Positions 1-9,558 of a stretch of 24,062 bases of DNA are shown here, piece after piece; the stretch's first letter is position 1, and the number at the start of each line of letters is the position of its first letter. The notes below the pieces were generated by a model. The model saw only the letters and a program-made list of their open reading frames with translations, had not been told where the DNA came from and searched no databases. This DNA is from Pseudomonadota bacterium (GTDB taxonomy: Bacteria > Pseudomonadota > Gammaproteobacteria > Burkholderiales > Gallionellaceae), in contig JAJXTL010000036.1 of the NCBI GenBank assembly GCA_021783855.1, positions 1-24,062 on the forward strand. Reading direction: 5' to 3'. The translations under genes and the position numbers were made by a program.

Positions 1-11
1 GTTTTCGTTAA

Positions 12-521
12 TTATTCAACCAATTGCAGACTGCTGATGCGTTCAGACCAGTCCCCGGTGCTGTCTTGCACCTCTTCCTTAATCACGATTTCCGTATCGC
101 TTATTTTCTTGATCAGGCCAAAATTCATGCCTATGTAATTACCCGCCTTGACCTGATACAGCTTCCCGTCCGGTGCGCGTATGACGGCAAAGCCGACCTT
201 GGCCTTGTATACGTAACCGACCATTTTCAGACTTTCCAGAGGAAACTCCTCCAGCGCCTCCCTGGGACGATTAAGGTCAGGCTGATTTCCCCCGCCTTTC
301 CCATTGGCGCTCGCTTCAGGCTTGCGTGGCTTGAAAGGATCGGTCAGATTTGCATCGTTGGCATACGCAAAAGGCTCATAGAGCTTTACATTAGGCGGCG
401 GCTCAATTTTACCGCGCATATCCGTGCCGGAGTTTTTGACAAAATCACGCAGGTCGCCAAACTCCTCGCCGCCGCATCCCGTCAACAAAAAACAGGCAAT
501 TGCCAGACAGGTCAGTTTCAT
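12..521 (-). CDS. pilP: Type IV pilus assembly lipoprotein PilP
   Basis: Inner-membrane-anchored periplasmic lipoprotein that links the PilM/N/O platform to the PilQ secretin of the type IV pilus machine. The 169-residue product starts with a lipoprotein signal: a hydrophobic stretch and lipobox LLTGC with the lipidated Cys at residue 16. A low-complexity, Pro/Gly-rich linker follows (about residues 40-90), then the C-terminal beta domain (about 93-169, with GYVYKAKVGFAVI) that in the family binds PilQ. Its ATG overlaps the pilO stop by 4 bp, so the two are probably translationally coupled. Gene order pilM-N-O-P on one strand is the classic operon, and pilQ is expected just beyond the left edge. 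Identification is firm from position, lipobox and domain layout. Confidence 0.95.
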   Translation of the reverse strand: MKLTCLAIACFLLTGCGGEEFGDLRDFVKNSGTDMRGKIEPPPNVKLYEPFAYANDANLTDPFKPRKPEASANGKGGGNQPDLNRPREALEEFPLESLKMVGYVYKAKVGFAVIRAPDGKLYQVKAGNYIGMNFGLIKKISDTEIVIKEEVQDSTGDWSERISSLQLVE

Positions 522-1144
522 TTGTTGGCTCCCGCCGACTTGCCGGATTTCTTTTGTGCCGAAAGTTCTTCCTCATCCAGATAACGAAATGTCTTCGCAA
601 CAGCCTCCATCGTCAATGCCCCGCCTGCCGGTGAAATAGATATGTCATTGAGCGTTACAATTCTCGGCAACATGGAAATATCACTGGCAAATTTCCCCAG
701 ATCGTCGTAGCTGCCCGTCACTTTGATGGTAATCGGTTGTTCGGCGAACGAACCCTTTATGCTTTCAGGACCCGGACGAAACAAATCGAACTGCAATCCG
801 CGCCCCAACCCGGCCTGATTAATATCCGTCAGCAGGGCATCCATTTCCGATTTGTTCGGCAACTGTTTGAGCAATGCGCCGAAAGACTCCTGAGTTTCAA
901 GCAACTGCTTTTTGATCAGATCGAGATTGACAGCCTGCCTCTTCTTGGACAGAAACGTATCCTTGAGCGTAGCCTCTTTTTGCCGGGCAACTTTCAGACC
1001 GTCCCATTGATCCTGCCAATCCAGCACAGCGCCCGTTGCGACCACGGCGATAAATATAACCGCGAAGGCCAACAGTTTTGCCGACCATGGCCAGGCTCCC
1101 GGGGTTTTCGGGTTAAGGTTCTTCAGTTCATCTAAGTTCATCAT
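518..1144 (-). CDS. pilO: Type IV pilus inner membrane protein PilO
   Basis: Bitopic inner-membrane protein that pairs with PilN in the periplasm to form the alignment complex between the cytoplasmic PilM ring and the PilP/PilQ outer part. The 208-residue product has a short cytoplasmic N-terminus, one membrane segment at about residues 23-41, a coiled-coil stretch (about 50-100) and a C-terminal ferredoxin-like domain (about 110-190), the usual PilO plan and length. It begins 5 bp after the pilN stop and overlaps pilP by 4 bp. The first two codons are both ATG (1144 and 1141), so the exact start is uncertain by one residue. Confidence 0.95.
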   Translation of the reverse strand: MMNLDELKNLNPKTPGAWPWSAKLLAFAVIFIAVVATGAVLDWQDQWDGLKVARQKEATLKDTFLSKKRQAVNLDLIKKQLLETQESFGALLKQLPNKSEMDALLTDINQAGLGRGLQFDLFRPGPESIKGSFAEQPITIKVTGSYDDLGKFASDISMLPRIVTLNDISISPAGGALTMEAVAKTFRYLDEEELSAQKKSGKSAGANK

Positions 1145-1149
1145 GACGG

Positions 1150-1725
1150 TTAGTTCCTTCCACCCTTGACCGCATCCGTAGCTGGCGACTTGGTCAGGTT
1201 AAAAGTCAGGGTAAACTCGCTGACTCGCGCGCCATTTGCACTGGACGCATGTATTTCCACCAGTGCGGGTGACTCCAGCCATGCCGAATCTTCAATCGCC
1301 CGCATCAACGTCGACACCCGCGCATTTGACTGCGCGTAACCAACCAGATTGATGGCATCGCCGTTTTGCCTGATGGATTTGAGGTATACACCCTCCGGCA
1401 ATATGCGCAGCATCTGATCCATCAAGTGCACCACACTGGCACGATCGCTTTGCAACTTTTCAACCGCATCCTTGCGCTCAAGCAGCGATTTGGTCTGCTC
1501 ACGCAACTTCCTGATTTCCCCGATCTGCTTGTCCAGTATGGCAGTTTCTTTTTCCAGATAGGCATTTCGGCGCGCCTGATAATCCACCTGTGTGCTGATC
1601 GCCATATGCACCAACCCCCATACCAACAGGCCCAGCGCGGCTGAAATAAAGCTCAGCGCAAAAAACTGGATTTTTCTGGCACGGCGCTTTTCCTCGCGAT
1701 GAGGCAATAAATTTATGCGTATCAT
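1150..1725 (-). CDS. pilN: Type IV pilus inner membrane protein PilN
   Basis: Bitopic membrane protein of the pilus alignment complex. The 191-residue product opens with MIRINLLPHR, the conserved cytoplasmic INLLP peptide which in this family inserts into the groove of PilM. A basic stretch, one membrane helix (about residues 21-43), a coiled coil (about 50-95) and a periplasmic PilO-like fold follow. The start overlaps the pilM stop by 4 bp, consistent with coupled translation of the two interacting partners. The presence of the PilM-binding peptide together with a complete PilM makes the assignment secure. Confidence 0.96.
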   Translation of the reverse strand: MIRINLLPHREEKRRARKIQFFALSFISAALGLLVWGLVHMAISTQVDYQARRNAYLEKETAILDKQIGEIRKLREQTKSLLERKDAVEKLQSDRASVVHLMDQMLRILPEGVYLKSIRQNGDAINLVGYAQSNARVSTLMRAIEDSAWLESPALVEIHASSANGARVSEFTLTFNLTKSPATDAVKGGRN

Positions 1726-2816
1726 GATGGGTCAAACCTCCGCATAGCCAAACCGCAGGCAATAATCAACGCCGGCGCATCCGCCTGTAACTGGCGGTTT
1801 TTTATTCTGCTTGAGAGAGTCATCAGTGCAAACGGATTTGCCACCATGGTGCTTACCTGCGTACGCGTCGCAACCGCATCGTCCAGTCCTGGCAGTACTG
1901 CACTGCCGCCTGCCAAAACAATATAATCGATCTCATTGTATTGCGAAGAAGTAAAGAAGAACTGGAGCGCCCGCGCAATTTCCATCACCAGACTGTCGCG
2001 GAACGGCGACAATACATCGCTCTCATAATTATCCGGCAAACCGCCGCTGCGCTTGGCCGACTCCGCCTGCTCAGCCGACAGGCCAAACATGCTTTGAATC
2101 TGCTGAGTCAGTTGCTCGCCGCCAATCTGCTGATCGCGCGTATATATGGATTGCCCGTTGCGCAGCACGTTTACGTTCATCACGGTCGCACCGATGTCGA
2201 TCAGCGCCACGCACTTGTCTTCCGCGCTATCGGGCAACTGCGCCCGTATTTGTGTAAATGCAGTTTCGGCGGCATAGGGTTCCACGTCCACCACGATGAC
2301 ATTAAGTCCTGCCGCCTGAGCTGCCGCCACCCTGTCTTCTACATTCGCCTTGCGTGAGGCCGCAAGCAACACCTCCACCTCGTCCGCATTGCCTGGGGCC
2401 GGACCTAACACCTGAAAATCCAGGTTCACCTCTTCCAGCGCAAAGGGGATATACTGATTCGCTTCGGACTCAACCTGATATTCCAGATCCTCGTCGCTCA
2501 TTCCGGCAGGCAGGAGAATTTTTTTGGTAATGACGGCAGCAGCAGGAAGCGCGACGCTGACATTTTTTATTTTTGTACCCAGATGTTTCCATGCACGCTG
2601 CAACGTTGCTGCCAGCGCATCCAGATTATTGATATTGCCATCACTGACCGCGTCCTTGGGTAGCGACTCAATGGCATAGCGCTCGACGATATAGCCTGTT
2701 GGCGCAAGACTGAGTTCAACCAGCTTAACCGAAGAGGAACTGATATCCACCCCGATCAGGGGAGGCGTTTTAGACTGGAGAAGTTCCAGCAAAATATCAA
2801 AATTTACTTTAGGCAT
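1722..2816 (-). CDS. pilM: Type IV pilus ATPase-like protein PilM
   Basis: Actin-fold (FtsA-like) cytoplasmic nucleotide-binding protein that recruits PilN and couples the pilus motors to the envelope complex. The 364-residue product has the phosphate-1 loop DISSSSVK at residues 24-31, the phosphate-2 loop VALIDIGAT at about 203-211 and the adenosine-type motif VLAGGSAVLPGL at about 300-311, with length typical for PilM. It is the first gene of the pilMNOP operon and is divergent from mrcA, the arrangement usual in beta- and gammaproteobacteria. No strong ribosome-binding site is visible before the ATG. A possible promoter lies about 20-55 bp upstream on the minus strand (TATACG box), but it is weak. 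Confidence 0.96.
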   Translation of the reverse strand: MPKVNFDILLELLQSKTPPLIGVDISSSSVKLVELSLAPTGYIVERYAIESLPKDAVSDGNINNLDALAATLQRAWKHLGTKIKNVSVALPAAAVITKKILLPAGMSDEDLEYQVESEANQYIPFALEEVNLDFQVLGPAPGNADEVEVLLAASRKANVEDRVAAAQAAGLNVIVVDVEPYAAETAFTQIRAQLPDSAEDKCVALIDIGATVMNVNVLRNGQSIYTRDQQIGGEQLTQQIQSMFGLSAEQAESAKRSGGLPDNYESDVLSPFRDSLVMEIARALQFFFTSSQYNEIDYIVLAGGSAVLPGLDDAVATRTQVSTMVANPFALMTLSSRIKNRQLQADAPALIIACGLAMRRFDPS

Positions 2817-2886
2817 AGGCCGTTCGGAGCTTTTCCGTATAAAGTGGATGAAATCCTAACAACAACCGTCGATACTGTAAAGACGT

Positions 2887-2915
2887 TTTTGGGTGCGGCA
2901 TTTATCTCGTATAAT
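2887..2915 (+). promoter_or_regulatory. Probable sigma-70 promoter of mrcA
   Basis: A perfect -10 box TATAAT lies at 2910-2915. With a 17-bp spacer the -35 position (2887-2892) reads TTTTGG, a poor match. Transcription would start near 2922, giving a leader of about 30-45 nt before mrcA. It sits in the 136-bp divergent gap between pilM and mrcA. Confidence 0.5.
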
Positions 2916-2967
2916 CCGTCTGCTGCTCAAACGATACCATTATTAATTATTCTTGAACAACTATTCA

Positions 2968-5277
2968 ATGCTTACACGCCGCTGGCTGCTCCCTCTTATC
3001 CTCGTACTCGCGCTGATATTACTGCCGTCATTGTTGCTTGGCATGGCGGTAATGCTGACTTATCCGACACTTCCCTCTCTGGAGTTGCTCACCGACTATC
3101 ACCCGAAAGTTCCGTTGCGCGTATACAGTGCTGAAGGCACTTTGCTCGGCGAATTTGGCGATGAGCGTCGTGCGCTGGTGAAAATCGCCGATGTGCCCGA
3201 CAACATGAAGCATGCCATACTCGCCGCCGAAGACGATCGCTTCTATCAACACGGCGGCGTTGACTATATGGGTGTGCTGCGCGCCGCGCTTTCCAACTTC
3301 ACCGCCGGCGGCAGCAAACAGGGGGCGAGCACCATCACCATGCAGGTGGCGCGCAATTTTTTTCTGTCCAAGGAAAAAACCTTCACGCGCAAGTTTAACG
3401 AGATGTTGCTTGCCTTCAAGATCGAACATTATCTTTCCAAGGATGAAATCCTGCAGCTTTACATCAACCAGATCTATCTTGGTCAGCGCTCCTACGGTTT
3501 CGCTGCGGCGGCTCAGATTTATTTCGGCAAGCCGCTGGATCAGCTTTCCGTTGCCGAAGACGCCATGCTGGCCGGCTTGCCTAAAGCGCCTTCTAGCTAC
3601 AACCCGGTTGTCAATCCGAAACGGGCAAAATTGCGTCAGCTTTATGTGTTGCGTCGCATGCACGAGCTGCACTTCATCACCGACGCGCAGTTCAATCTGG
3701 CTCAGAACCAGCCTATCGTCACCAGACGCGGCAATCAGGAGTTTCCGGTCAAATCCGACTATCTAACTGAAATGGTTCGTCAGTCCATGTACCAGAAATA
3801 TCAGGACGGCGCCTATACGCAGGGTTTAAAGGTTTACACCACCATCCGCCAGCAGGACCAGATGGCAGCCTATCAGGCGGTGCGCAAAGGCGTGCTTGAG
3901 TATGACCGGCGTCATGGCTATCGCGGACCGGAAGGCTTCGTTGATTTGCAACAGGACAGCAGCGAAGAATACCTGGAGGAATCCTTGCAGGACACCACCG
4001 ACAACGACGATTTAATTCCTGCCGTAGTGCTGTCCGTATCCGCCACCCGGCTACAGGCTTATTGCAAAGGGGGTGAGCGCGTCACCCTCGGTGGTGAAGG
4101 ATTGCGCTTTGCACAACGGGCTTTGAGCGACAAGGTCGCGCTGAATCAGCGCATCGTGGCGGGTTCCATCATCCGTGTGCAGAAAAATGACCAGGGCGTC
4201 TGGCAGATCAGCCAGCTTCCACAGGTGGAAGCGGCGTTTGTTTCGGGCAATCCGCTCGATGGCGCCATCTATTCCCTGGTGGGCGGCTTCGACTTTAATC
4301 ACAATCAATTCAACCATATCACGCAGGCCTGGCGTCAGCCCGGCTCCAGCTTCAAGCCGTTTATCTATTCCGCCGCGCTTGAGAAGGGCTTCACGCCAGC
4401 CACCATCATCAACGATGCGCCACTGACGTTCGGCGCCGACCAGACCGGCAGCACGCCCTGGGAGCCGAAAAACTACGACGGAAAATACGAAGGCCCGATG
4501 CGTATGCGTGAAGCGCTCGTTCATTCCAAAAATCTGGTCTCCATTCGCATACTGCAATCCATTACTCCTTCTTATGCGCAGGACTACATCACCAAGTTCG
4601 GCTTTGATGCCGACAAACACCCGCCTTATCTCACCATGGCGCTGGGTGCCGGGTCGGTGACGCCGCTACAGATGCTGACCGGCTATTCGGTATTTGCCAA
4701 CGGCGGCTTTCGCACCACCCCTTACTACATCAAACGCGTCGAGGATGCGCAAGGCAACGTGCTCAGCCAAACCACACCACTCGTGGCAAATGAAGGCGCT
4801 CAACAAGTCATCGATGTGCGCAATGCCTACACCATGGTCAGCATGATGCAGGACGTGGTCAGACACGGCACCGGCATACACGCGATGCAGCTCGGACGCC
4901 AGGATCTGGCCGGCAAAACCGGCACCACCAGTGATTCGATAGACGCATGGTTCTGCGGCTTTCAGCCTACCGTGGTCGGCATCGCCTGGATGGGCTTTGA
5001 CCAGCCACGCAGCCTGGGCGGCAAGGAAACCGGCGGCGGCGCCGCGCTGCCGATCTGGATGAGTTACATGGAAAAAGTTCTCAAGGGTGTGCCTGAGGCA
5101 GCATACAGCATGCCCGACAACATGGCTGCCGTGCGTATTGACGATAACGGTCATCGCAATGAAAGCGGCACACGTGATGAATATTTTTATCAGGAAAATG
5201 TGCCCGGTGCACAGCCTGCCCCGGCACCTGCCGAAACGGGAAAACCTGCCAATACCATCAAAGATCAGTTACTCTAA
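2968..5277 (+). CDS. mrcA: Penicillin-binding protein 1A (bifunctional glycosyltransferase/transpeptidase)
   Basis: Class A PBP that polymerises lipid II and cross-links peptidoglycan on the periplasmic face of the inner membrane. Numbering from ATG 2968 (769 aa): membrane anchor at about 7-30; GT51 domain with catalytic Glu88 in the EDDRFYQHGG motif, the GASTITMQVARN motif and the LQLYINQIYLG motif; an OB-like insert at about 310-420; transpeptidase domain with the SSFK tetrad (Ser460, Lys463), SKN (520-522) and KTGTT from Lys650; and a Pro/Ala-rich tail. All catalytic motifs are intact. An in-frame TTG at 2953 could add five residues. Neither start has a good Shine-Dalgarno sequence; ATG is preferred because it is the stronger codon and directly precedes the basic/hydrophobic anchor. 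Divergence from pilMNOP is the usual context. Confidence 0.96.
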   Translation: MLTRRWLLPLILVLALILLPSLLLGMAVMLTYPTLPSLELLTDYHPKVPLRVYSAEGTLLGEFGDERRALVKIADVPDNMKHAILAAEDDRFYQHGGVDYMGVLRAALSNFTAGGSKQGASTITMQVARNFFLSKEKTFTRKFNEMLLAFKIEHYLSKDEILQLYINQIYLGQRSYGFAAAAQIYFGKPLDQLSVAEDAMLAGLPKAPSSYNPVVNPKRAKLRQLYVLRRMHELHFITDAQFNLAQNQPIVTRRGNQEFPVKSDYLTEMVRQSMYQKYQDGAYTQGLKVYTTIRQQDQMAAYQAVRKGVLEYDRRHGYRGPEGFVDLQQDSSEEYLEESLQDTTDNDDLIPAVVLSVSATRLQAYCKGGERVTLGGEGLRFAQRALSDKVALNQRIVAGSIIRVQKNDQGVWQISQLPQVEAAFVSGNPLDGAIYSLVGGFDFNHNQFNHITQAWRQPGSSFKPFIYSAALEKGFTPATIINDAPLTFGADQTGSTPWEPKNYDGKYEGPMRMREALVHSKNLVSIRILQSITPSYAQDYITKFGFDADKHPPYLTMALGAGSVTPLQMLTGYSVFANGGFRTTPYYIKRVEDAQGNVLSQTTPLVANEGAQQVIDVRNAYTMVSMMQDVVRHGTGIHAMQLGRQDLAGKTGTTSDSIDAWFCGFQPTVVGIAWMGFDQPRSLGGKETGGGAALPIWMSYMEKVLKGVPEAAYSMPDNMAAVRIDDNGHRNESGTRDEYFYQENVPGAQPAPAPAETGKPANTIKDQLL

Positions 5278-5375
5278 CGTGCATGACAATATGACACCCC
5301 AAATGATGCAAATAATTTTCGCAGGGATATTGCCATGCAGTGTGATAACTCGCAAACTCGCCATGATCGCTCCCT

Positions 5376-5583
5376 CCCTTGCAGGGCGCGTTTCAGCGGA
5401 GCTGAAACCGTTCGCAAGGCGCAGAGCATGCTCTGCGAAACCCCTTGCTCACCCCCCGTTCCCCCCACTTCGTGCCCCACGGCTGGCTTTGCACTGCCAG
5501 CCGACTCATACGGCGGAAAGCATGCTTTCCGAAATCCCATATTCATCCCAGAGGGCGATGGGTACGGTTCGTCGCTTCGCGAC
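5376..5583. repeat. Array of short palindromes between mrcA and the next gene
   Basis: The 326-bp gap after mrcA has no convincing gene. It holds at least five clean hairpins: 5390-5408 (8-bp stem, GGA loop), 5420-5437 (perfect 18-nt palindrome centred on GCATGC), 5480-5503 (8-bp stem), 5514-5531 (perfect 18-nt palindrome, again centred on GCATGC) and 5571-5583 (5-bp stem, TTC loop). A shorter one lies at 5376-5386. The two GCATGC palindromes sit in a shared context (GGCG before, CGAAA and CCC after) and differ by paired substitutions that keep the stem. None is followed by a T-run, so these are not ordinary terminators. Confidence 0.75.
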
Positions 5584-5603
5584 TATCACACGCTAAAAAC
5601 AAC

Positions 5604-6218
5604 ATGAGCAAACCACATATTCAGAGGCGCGATCTGATGCGCGAACAACTGGCGCACCAAGCGGCCAAACTGATTGCAGAAGCCGGCATTGCGGATTTCG
5701 CCTCCGCCAAACGCAAGGCAGCCCGACAACTCGGCGCATCGGACACCCAACATTTGCCCAGTAACAGGGAAGTTGAGGAGGCACTGCAAAGTTATCGCTC
5801 GCTTTATCAGCACGACAGTCATCCCGACATCCTGTACCAGTTACGCACCGAAGCCCTGGCCTGCATGAATCTGTTCGCAACGTTCAACCCCTACCTTACC
5901 GGTTCGGTGCTGAGCGGGGCTGCGGGCGAAAATTCAGACATCAATCTGATGCTGTTTTCAGACGACACGAAAGCCGTATTGCTGTTTCTGCTCAAGAACA
6001 AGCTTGATTTCGAGGACGGCGAGTGGCGTGTTCGACTGGGCGGGCGAGAAGAGACTGTGCCAAGTTACACCTTGGCAGGCGAATCAGGCACCCAGATACA
6101 CCTCATCGTGCTGCCGGAAAACGCCCGTCACAGCGGCAGCCGCCACCCTGACACCCATGCGAATATCGCTGCGGTGGCTAAAATGATCGAGGAGCGAGGA
6201 TTGAGGATTGAGGATTGA
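5604..6218 (+). CDS. Nucleotidyltransferase-fold protein, probably catalytically degenerate
   Basis: Predicted 204-residue soluble protein of unknown function. After a helical N-terminal part (about 1-90), residues 100-117 have the layout of the Pol-beta/MNT nucleotidyltransferase motif: Gly100-Ser101, a short loop, then SDIN at 111-114. Active enzymes have DxD or DxE here; this protein has Asp112 and Asn114. The third acidic position, expected in the strand QIHLIVL (164-170), appears to be His166. The fold is therefore inferred and activity is doubtful. ATG 5604 is chosen because the upstream frame runs through the palindrome array and looks non-coding. The C-terminus (EERGLRIED) and stop codon are encoded inside a heptamer tandem repeat, so the tail may be recent. 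Confidence 0.7.
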   Translation: MSKPHIQRRDLMREQLAHQAAKLIAEAGIADFASAKRKAARQLGASDTQHLPSNREVEEALQSYRSLYQHDSHPDILYQLRTEALACMNLFATFNPYLTGSVLSGAAGENSDINLMLFSDDTKAVLLFLLKNKLDFEDGEWRVRLGGREETVPSYTLAGESGTQIHLIVLPENARHSGSRHPDTHANIAAVAKMIEERGLRIED

Positions 6219-6238
6219 GGATTGAGGATTGAGGAATT
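6196..6238 (+). repeat. Heptamer tandem repeat (GAGGATT)n across a stop codon
   Basis: Five perfect tandem copies of GAGGATT (6196-6230) and a sixth imperfect one. Because the unit is 7 bp and contains TGA across the junction, it supplies stop codons in all three frames. The stop of the upstream gene (6216-6218) is one of them. Related sequence in opposite orientation lies at 6413-6442. Confidence 0.9.
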
Positions 6239-7456
<1,218 letters not shown>

Positions 7457-7468
7457 TTAATTTTCCCT

Positions 7469-7496
7469 GGAACTATTTAAGAGAACGCTTATCTGA
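7469..7496 (+). promoter_or_regulatory. Sigma-E (RpoE/AlgU)-like promoter of a candidate small RNA
   Basis: GGAACTA at 7469-7475 and TCTGA at 7492-7496 are separated by 16 bp (7476-7491). The established RpoE/AlgU consensus is GGAACTT, 15-17 bp, TCTGA, so only one base differs. It points rightward, away from hemB and antisense to yihA, and predicts a start near 7501-7504, immediately before a structured segment with a terminator. Confidence 0.6.
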
Positions 7497-7501
7497 TCAC
7501 G

Positions 7502-7592
7502 TGAATGACGTTAAATCATTCCACGTTTCTCCTCCCTGAGCGTGTCTTAACCTGGTTAAGATTTTAGCCCCCACATGTTGGGGGCTTTTTTT
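7502..7592 (+). ncRNA. Candidate stress-induced small RNA with anti-Shine-Dalgarno motif
   Basis: A transcript of about 90 nt is predicted from the sigma-E-like promoter to a strong terminator. It would fold into a stem-loop at about 7500-7525 (CGTGAATGA against TCATT-C-CACG, one bulged C), a single-stranded pyrimidine-rich linker with CTCCTCCCT (7529-7537), a second stem-loop TCTTAAC/GTTAAGA (7545-7561, CTG loop) and the terminator hairpin. The linker is complementary to purine-rich ribosome-binding sites, as in the CCUCCUCCC-motif small RNAs of Rhodobacter. Both neighbouring genes are on the other strand, so the plus-strand terminator needs a transcript of its own. No short ORF explains it. 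Function and targets are unknown. Confidence 0.6.
7566..7592 (+). terminator. Rho-independent terminator of the candidate small RNA
   Basis: Stem AGCCCCC (7566-7572) and GGGGGCT (7580-7586), loop ACATGTT, followed by a run of seven T (7586-7592). On the minus strand the hairpin is followed by AAAATC, with no T-run, so it is directional and does not serve yihA. Confidence 0.9.
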
Positions 7593-7615
7593 GGACTTAC
7601 CACTAACGACTGACT

Positions 7616-8248
7616 TCAGTCTATGACGCTTTCATCCACGTTAGTCTTGGTGTCATCCGCCTTTAACCATCCGGAAATCACCGCTTCCGCCTCTTCCACG
7701 CCCTGCTTCTTCAGACTGGAAAACAACTGCACAGAGCATTGCGGATAGTTTTCGCCAAGATACGCTTTAACCTTCATCAACGTTATTGTCGATTGCTGGC
7801 GACTCAACTTGTCCGATTTGGTCAGCAATATGTGTACCGGTTTGCCGGTAGGCGCGAACCAGTCCAGCATGGTTTCATCCAGCTCCAGCAACGGGCGGCG
7901 TATGTCCATAATCACTACCAGCCCGCAAAGTTCCTCGCGCTTTTGCAAATAAGTGCTCAACAACCCTTCCCAATGGCGCTTGGCCTCGGGCGGCACTTTG
8001 GCGTAACCATAGCCAGGCAAATCCACGATGTAGTCGTTATGTCCAAGCGAAAAGTAATTCAGATGCTGGGTGCGGCCCGGCGTCTTACTGGTATAAGCAA
8101 GACGCACATGGTTCGCCAGGGTATTGATCGCACTCGATTTACCTGCGTTGGATCGCCCGACAAAAGCCACTTCGCGACCGCCGTGCATCGGCAAGTCCTT
8201 GATGTGGTTGACGGTGGTGTAGAACGTCGCCAGAGAAAAAAGTCCCAT
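7616..8248 (-). CDS. yihA: Ribosome biogenesis GTP-binding protein YihA/EngB
   Basis: Small essential TRAFAC-class GTPase (210 aa) acting in late large-subunit ribosome assembly. Motifs seen in order: G1 P-loop GRSNAGKS (31-38), a G2 region with TPGRTQ (56-61), G3 DLPGYG (76-81) and G4 TKSD (143-146). Length and motif spacing are those of EngB. The first base of its ATG overlaps the last base of the hemL stop at 8248, so it is probably translated from the same message as hemL. A short acidic C-terminal tail follows the GTPase domain. The next gene downstream on this strand is hemB, across a 174-bp gap that holds the candidate small RNA. Confidence 0.97.
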   Translation of the reverse strand: MGLFSLATFYTTVNHIKDLPMHGGREVAFVGRSNAGKSSAINTLANHVRLAYTSKTPGRTQHLNYFSLGHNDYIVDLPGYGYAKVPPEAKRHWEGLLSTYLQKREELCGLVVIMDIRRPLLELDETMLDWFAPTGKPVHILLTKSDKLSRQQSTITLMKVKAYLGENYPQCSVQLFSSLKKQGVEEAEAVISGWLKADDTKTNVDESVID

Positions 8249-9531
8249 TATTTCCAGACCGAGAAAATTGCATCAGCTTTGGCTATCGTCGCGTCGATGT
8301 CGGCCTCGGTGTGCGCTGAAGACACGAATCCCGCCTCGAAGGCGGAAGGTGCCAGATACACGCCCGCATCCAGCATGGCGTGGAAAAAACGGTTGAAGGC
8401 CTCCTTGTCGCACGCCATTACCTCGGCATAGCTGGTAGGCACGTCTTTACTAAAGTACAGACCGAACATGCCGCCTACCGATTGTGCACAAAACTCAACC
8501 TTATGCCGTTTGGCACTCGCACTCAGGCCTGCCGTCAATTGTGTCGCCAACTGCGCCAGACGCTCATAGAAACCGTCAGCCTGCACCAGCTTCAGGGTTG
8601 CCAGACCCGCCGCCACCGCGAGCGGATTGCCCGACAAGGTTCCTGCCTGATACACAGGGCCCAGCGGCGCCAGGCATTGCATGATGTCGCGTCGTCCGCC
8701 GAACGCGGCTGCCGGCAAGCCGCCGCCCATCACCTTACCCAACGTCACCAGATCGGGTTTGATGCCATAATAACCCTGTGCGCCTTGGAGACTGACGCGG
8801 AATCCCGTCATCACTTCGTCCAGAATCAGCACCGCGCCATACCGGGTGCAAAGATTACGCAACGCATCCAGGAATTCGCGTTTGGGCGCAATCAGATTCA
8901 TGTTACCCGCCACAGGCTCGACGATCACTGCTGCAATTTCGCTGCCCATTTCTGCAAACGCGCGCTCAAGTCCCGCAGCATCATTGTAATCGAGCACTGT
9001 AGTCAAGGCTGCGATTTCAGCGGGCACACCCGATGAGCTTGGCTGACCAAAAGTCAGCGCGCCCGAGCCCGCCTTGACCAGCAGTCCATCGGAATGACCA
9101 TGATAACAACCCTCGAACTTGACAATGCGCGAACGGCCGGTGAAGCCGCGCGCCAGACGGATCGCCGTCATGGTCGCCTCCGTACCGGAACTGACCAGTC
9201 TCACCATTTCAAGACTCGGCAGCAAACGGCACAGCAAAGTTGCCATTTCCAGCTCGGCGGCGGTCGGCGCACCAAAGCCCAGTCCATTGGCTGCCGCCTC
9301 CTGCACCGCACGAACTACGTCCGGATGACAATGACCTGCGATCATCGGCCCCCATGAACCCACGTAATCGATATAGCGTTTGTCGTCCGCATCCCAAACG
9401 TAAGCACCCTGGCCGCGCTTGAAAAACAGCGGCGTACCGCCTACCGAACGAAACGCGCGTACCGGCGAATTCACGCCGCCGGGAATCAGCTGTTGCGATG
9501 CGTCGAAAAGTTCCTGATTGTGAGAAGTCAT
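8248..9531 (-). CDS. hemL: Glutamate-1-semialdehyde 2,1-aminomutase
   Basis: PLP enzyme converting glutamate-1-semialdehyde to 5-aminolevulinate in the C5 pathway of haem synthesis. The 427-residue length is standard. Visible signatures are the N-terminal [12 protein letters not shown], the [15 protein letters not shown] cofactor-phosphate region (114-128), [10 protein letters not shown] (236-245) with the Asp that contacts the pyridine nitrogen, and the PLP-binding Lys266 in TLGKVMGGG. It feeds HemB encoded nearby. The start is clear from the conserved N-terminus; the ribosome-binding site (AGAAAG) is weak. It is followed without a gap by yihA. A 163-bp repeat-bearing spacer separates it from thiE upstream. 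Confidence 0.97.
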   Translation of the reverse strand: MTSHNQELFDASQQLIPGGVNSPVRAFRSVGGTPLFFKRGQGAYVWDADDKRYIDYVGSWGPMIAGHCHPDVVRAVQEAAANGLGFGAPTAAELEMATLLCRLLPSLEMVRLVSSGTEATMTAIRLARGFTGRSRIVKFEGCYHGHSDGLLVKAGSGALTFGQPSSSGVPAEIAALTTVLDYNDAAGLERAFAEMGSEIAAVIVEPVAGNMNLIAPKREFLDALRNLCTRYGAVLILDEVMTGFRVSLQGAQGYYGIKPDLVTLGKVMGGGLPAAAFGGRRDIMQCLAPLGPVYQAGTLSGNPLAVAAGLATLKLVQADGFYERLAQLATQLTAGLSASAKRHKVEFCAQSVGGMFGLYFSKDVPTSYAEVMACDKEAFNRFFHAMLDAGVYLAPSAFEAGFVSSAHTEADIDATIAKADAIFSVWK

Positions 9532-9558
9532 GTTGCGTCTTTCTGGCTAATTATCAAA

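Noticed and set aside
5335..5607. Short ORFs in both strands between mrcA and the nucleotidyltransferase-like gene
   Set aside because: They run through the palindrome array, have atypical Cys/Pro/Ser-rich composition, no ribosome-binding site and no recognisable domain.
6196..6238. CRISPR-like direct repeats
   Set aside because: The unit is 7 bp in head-to-tail tandem without spacers, so it is a simple tandem repeat.
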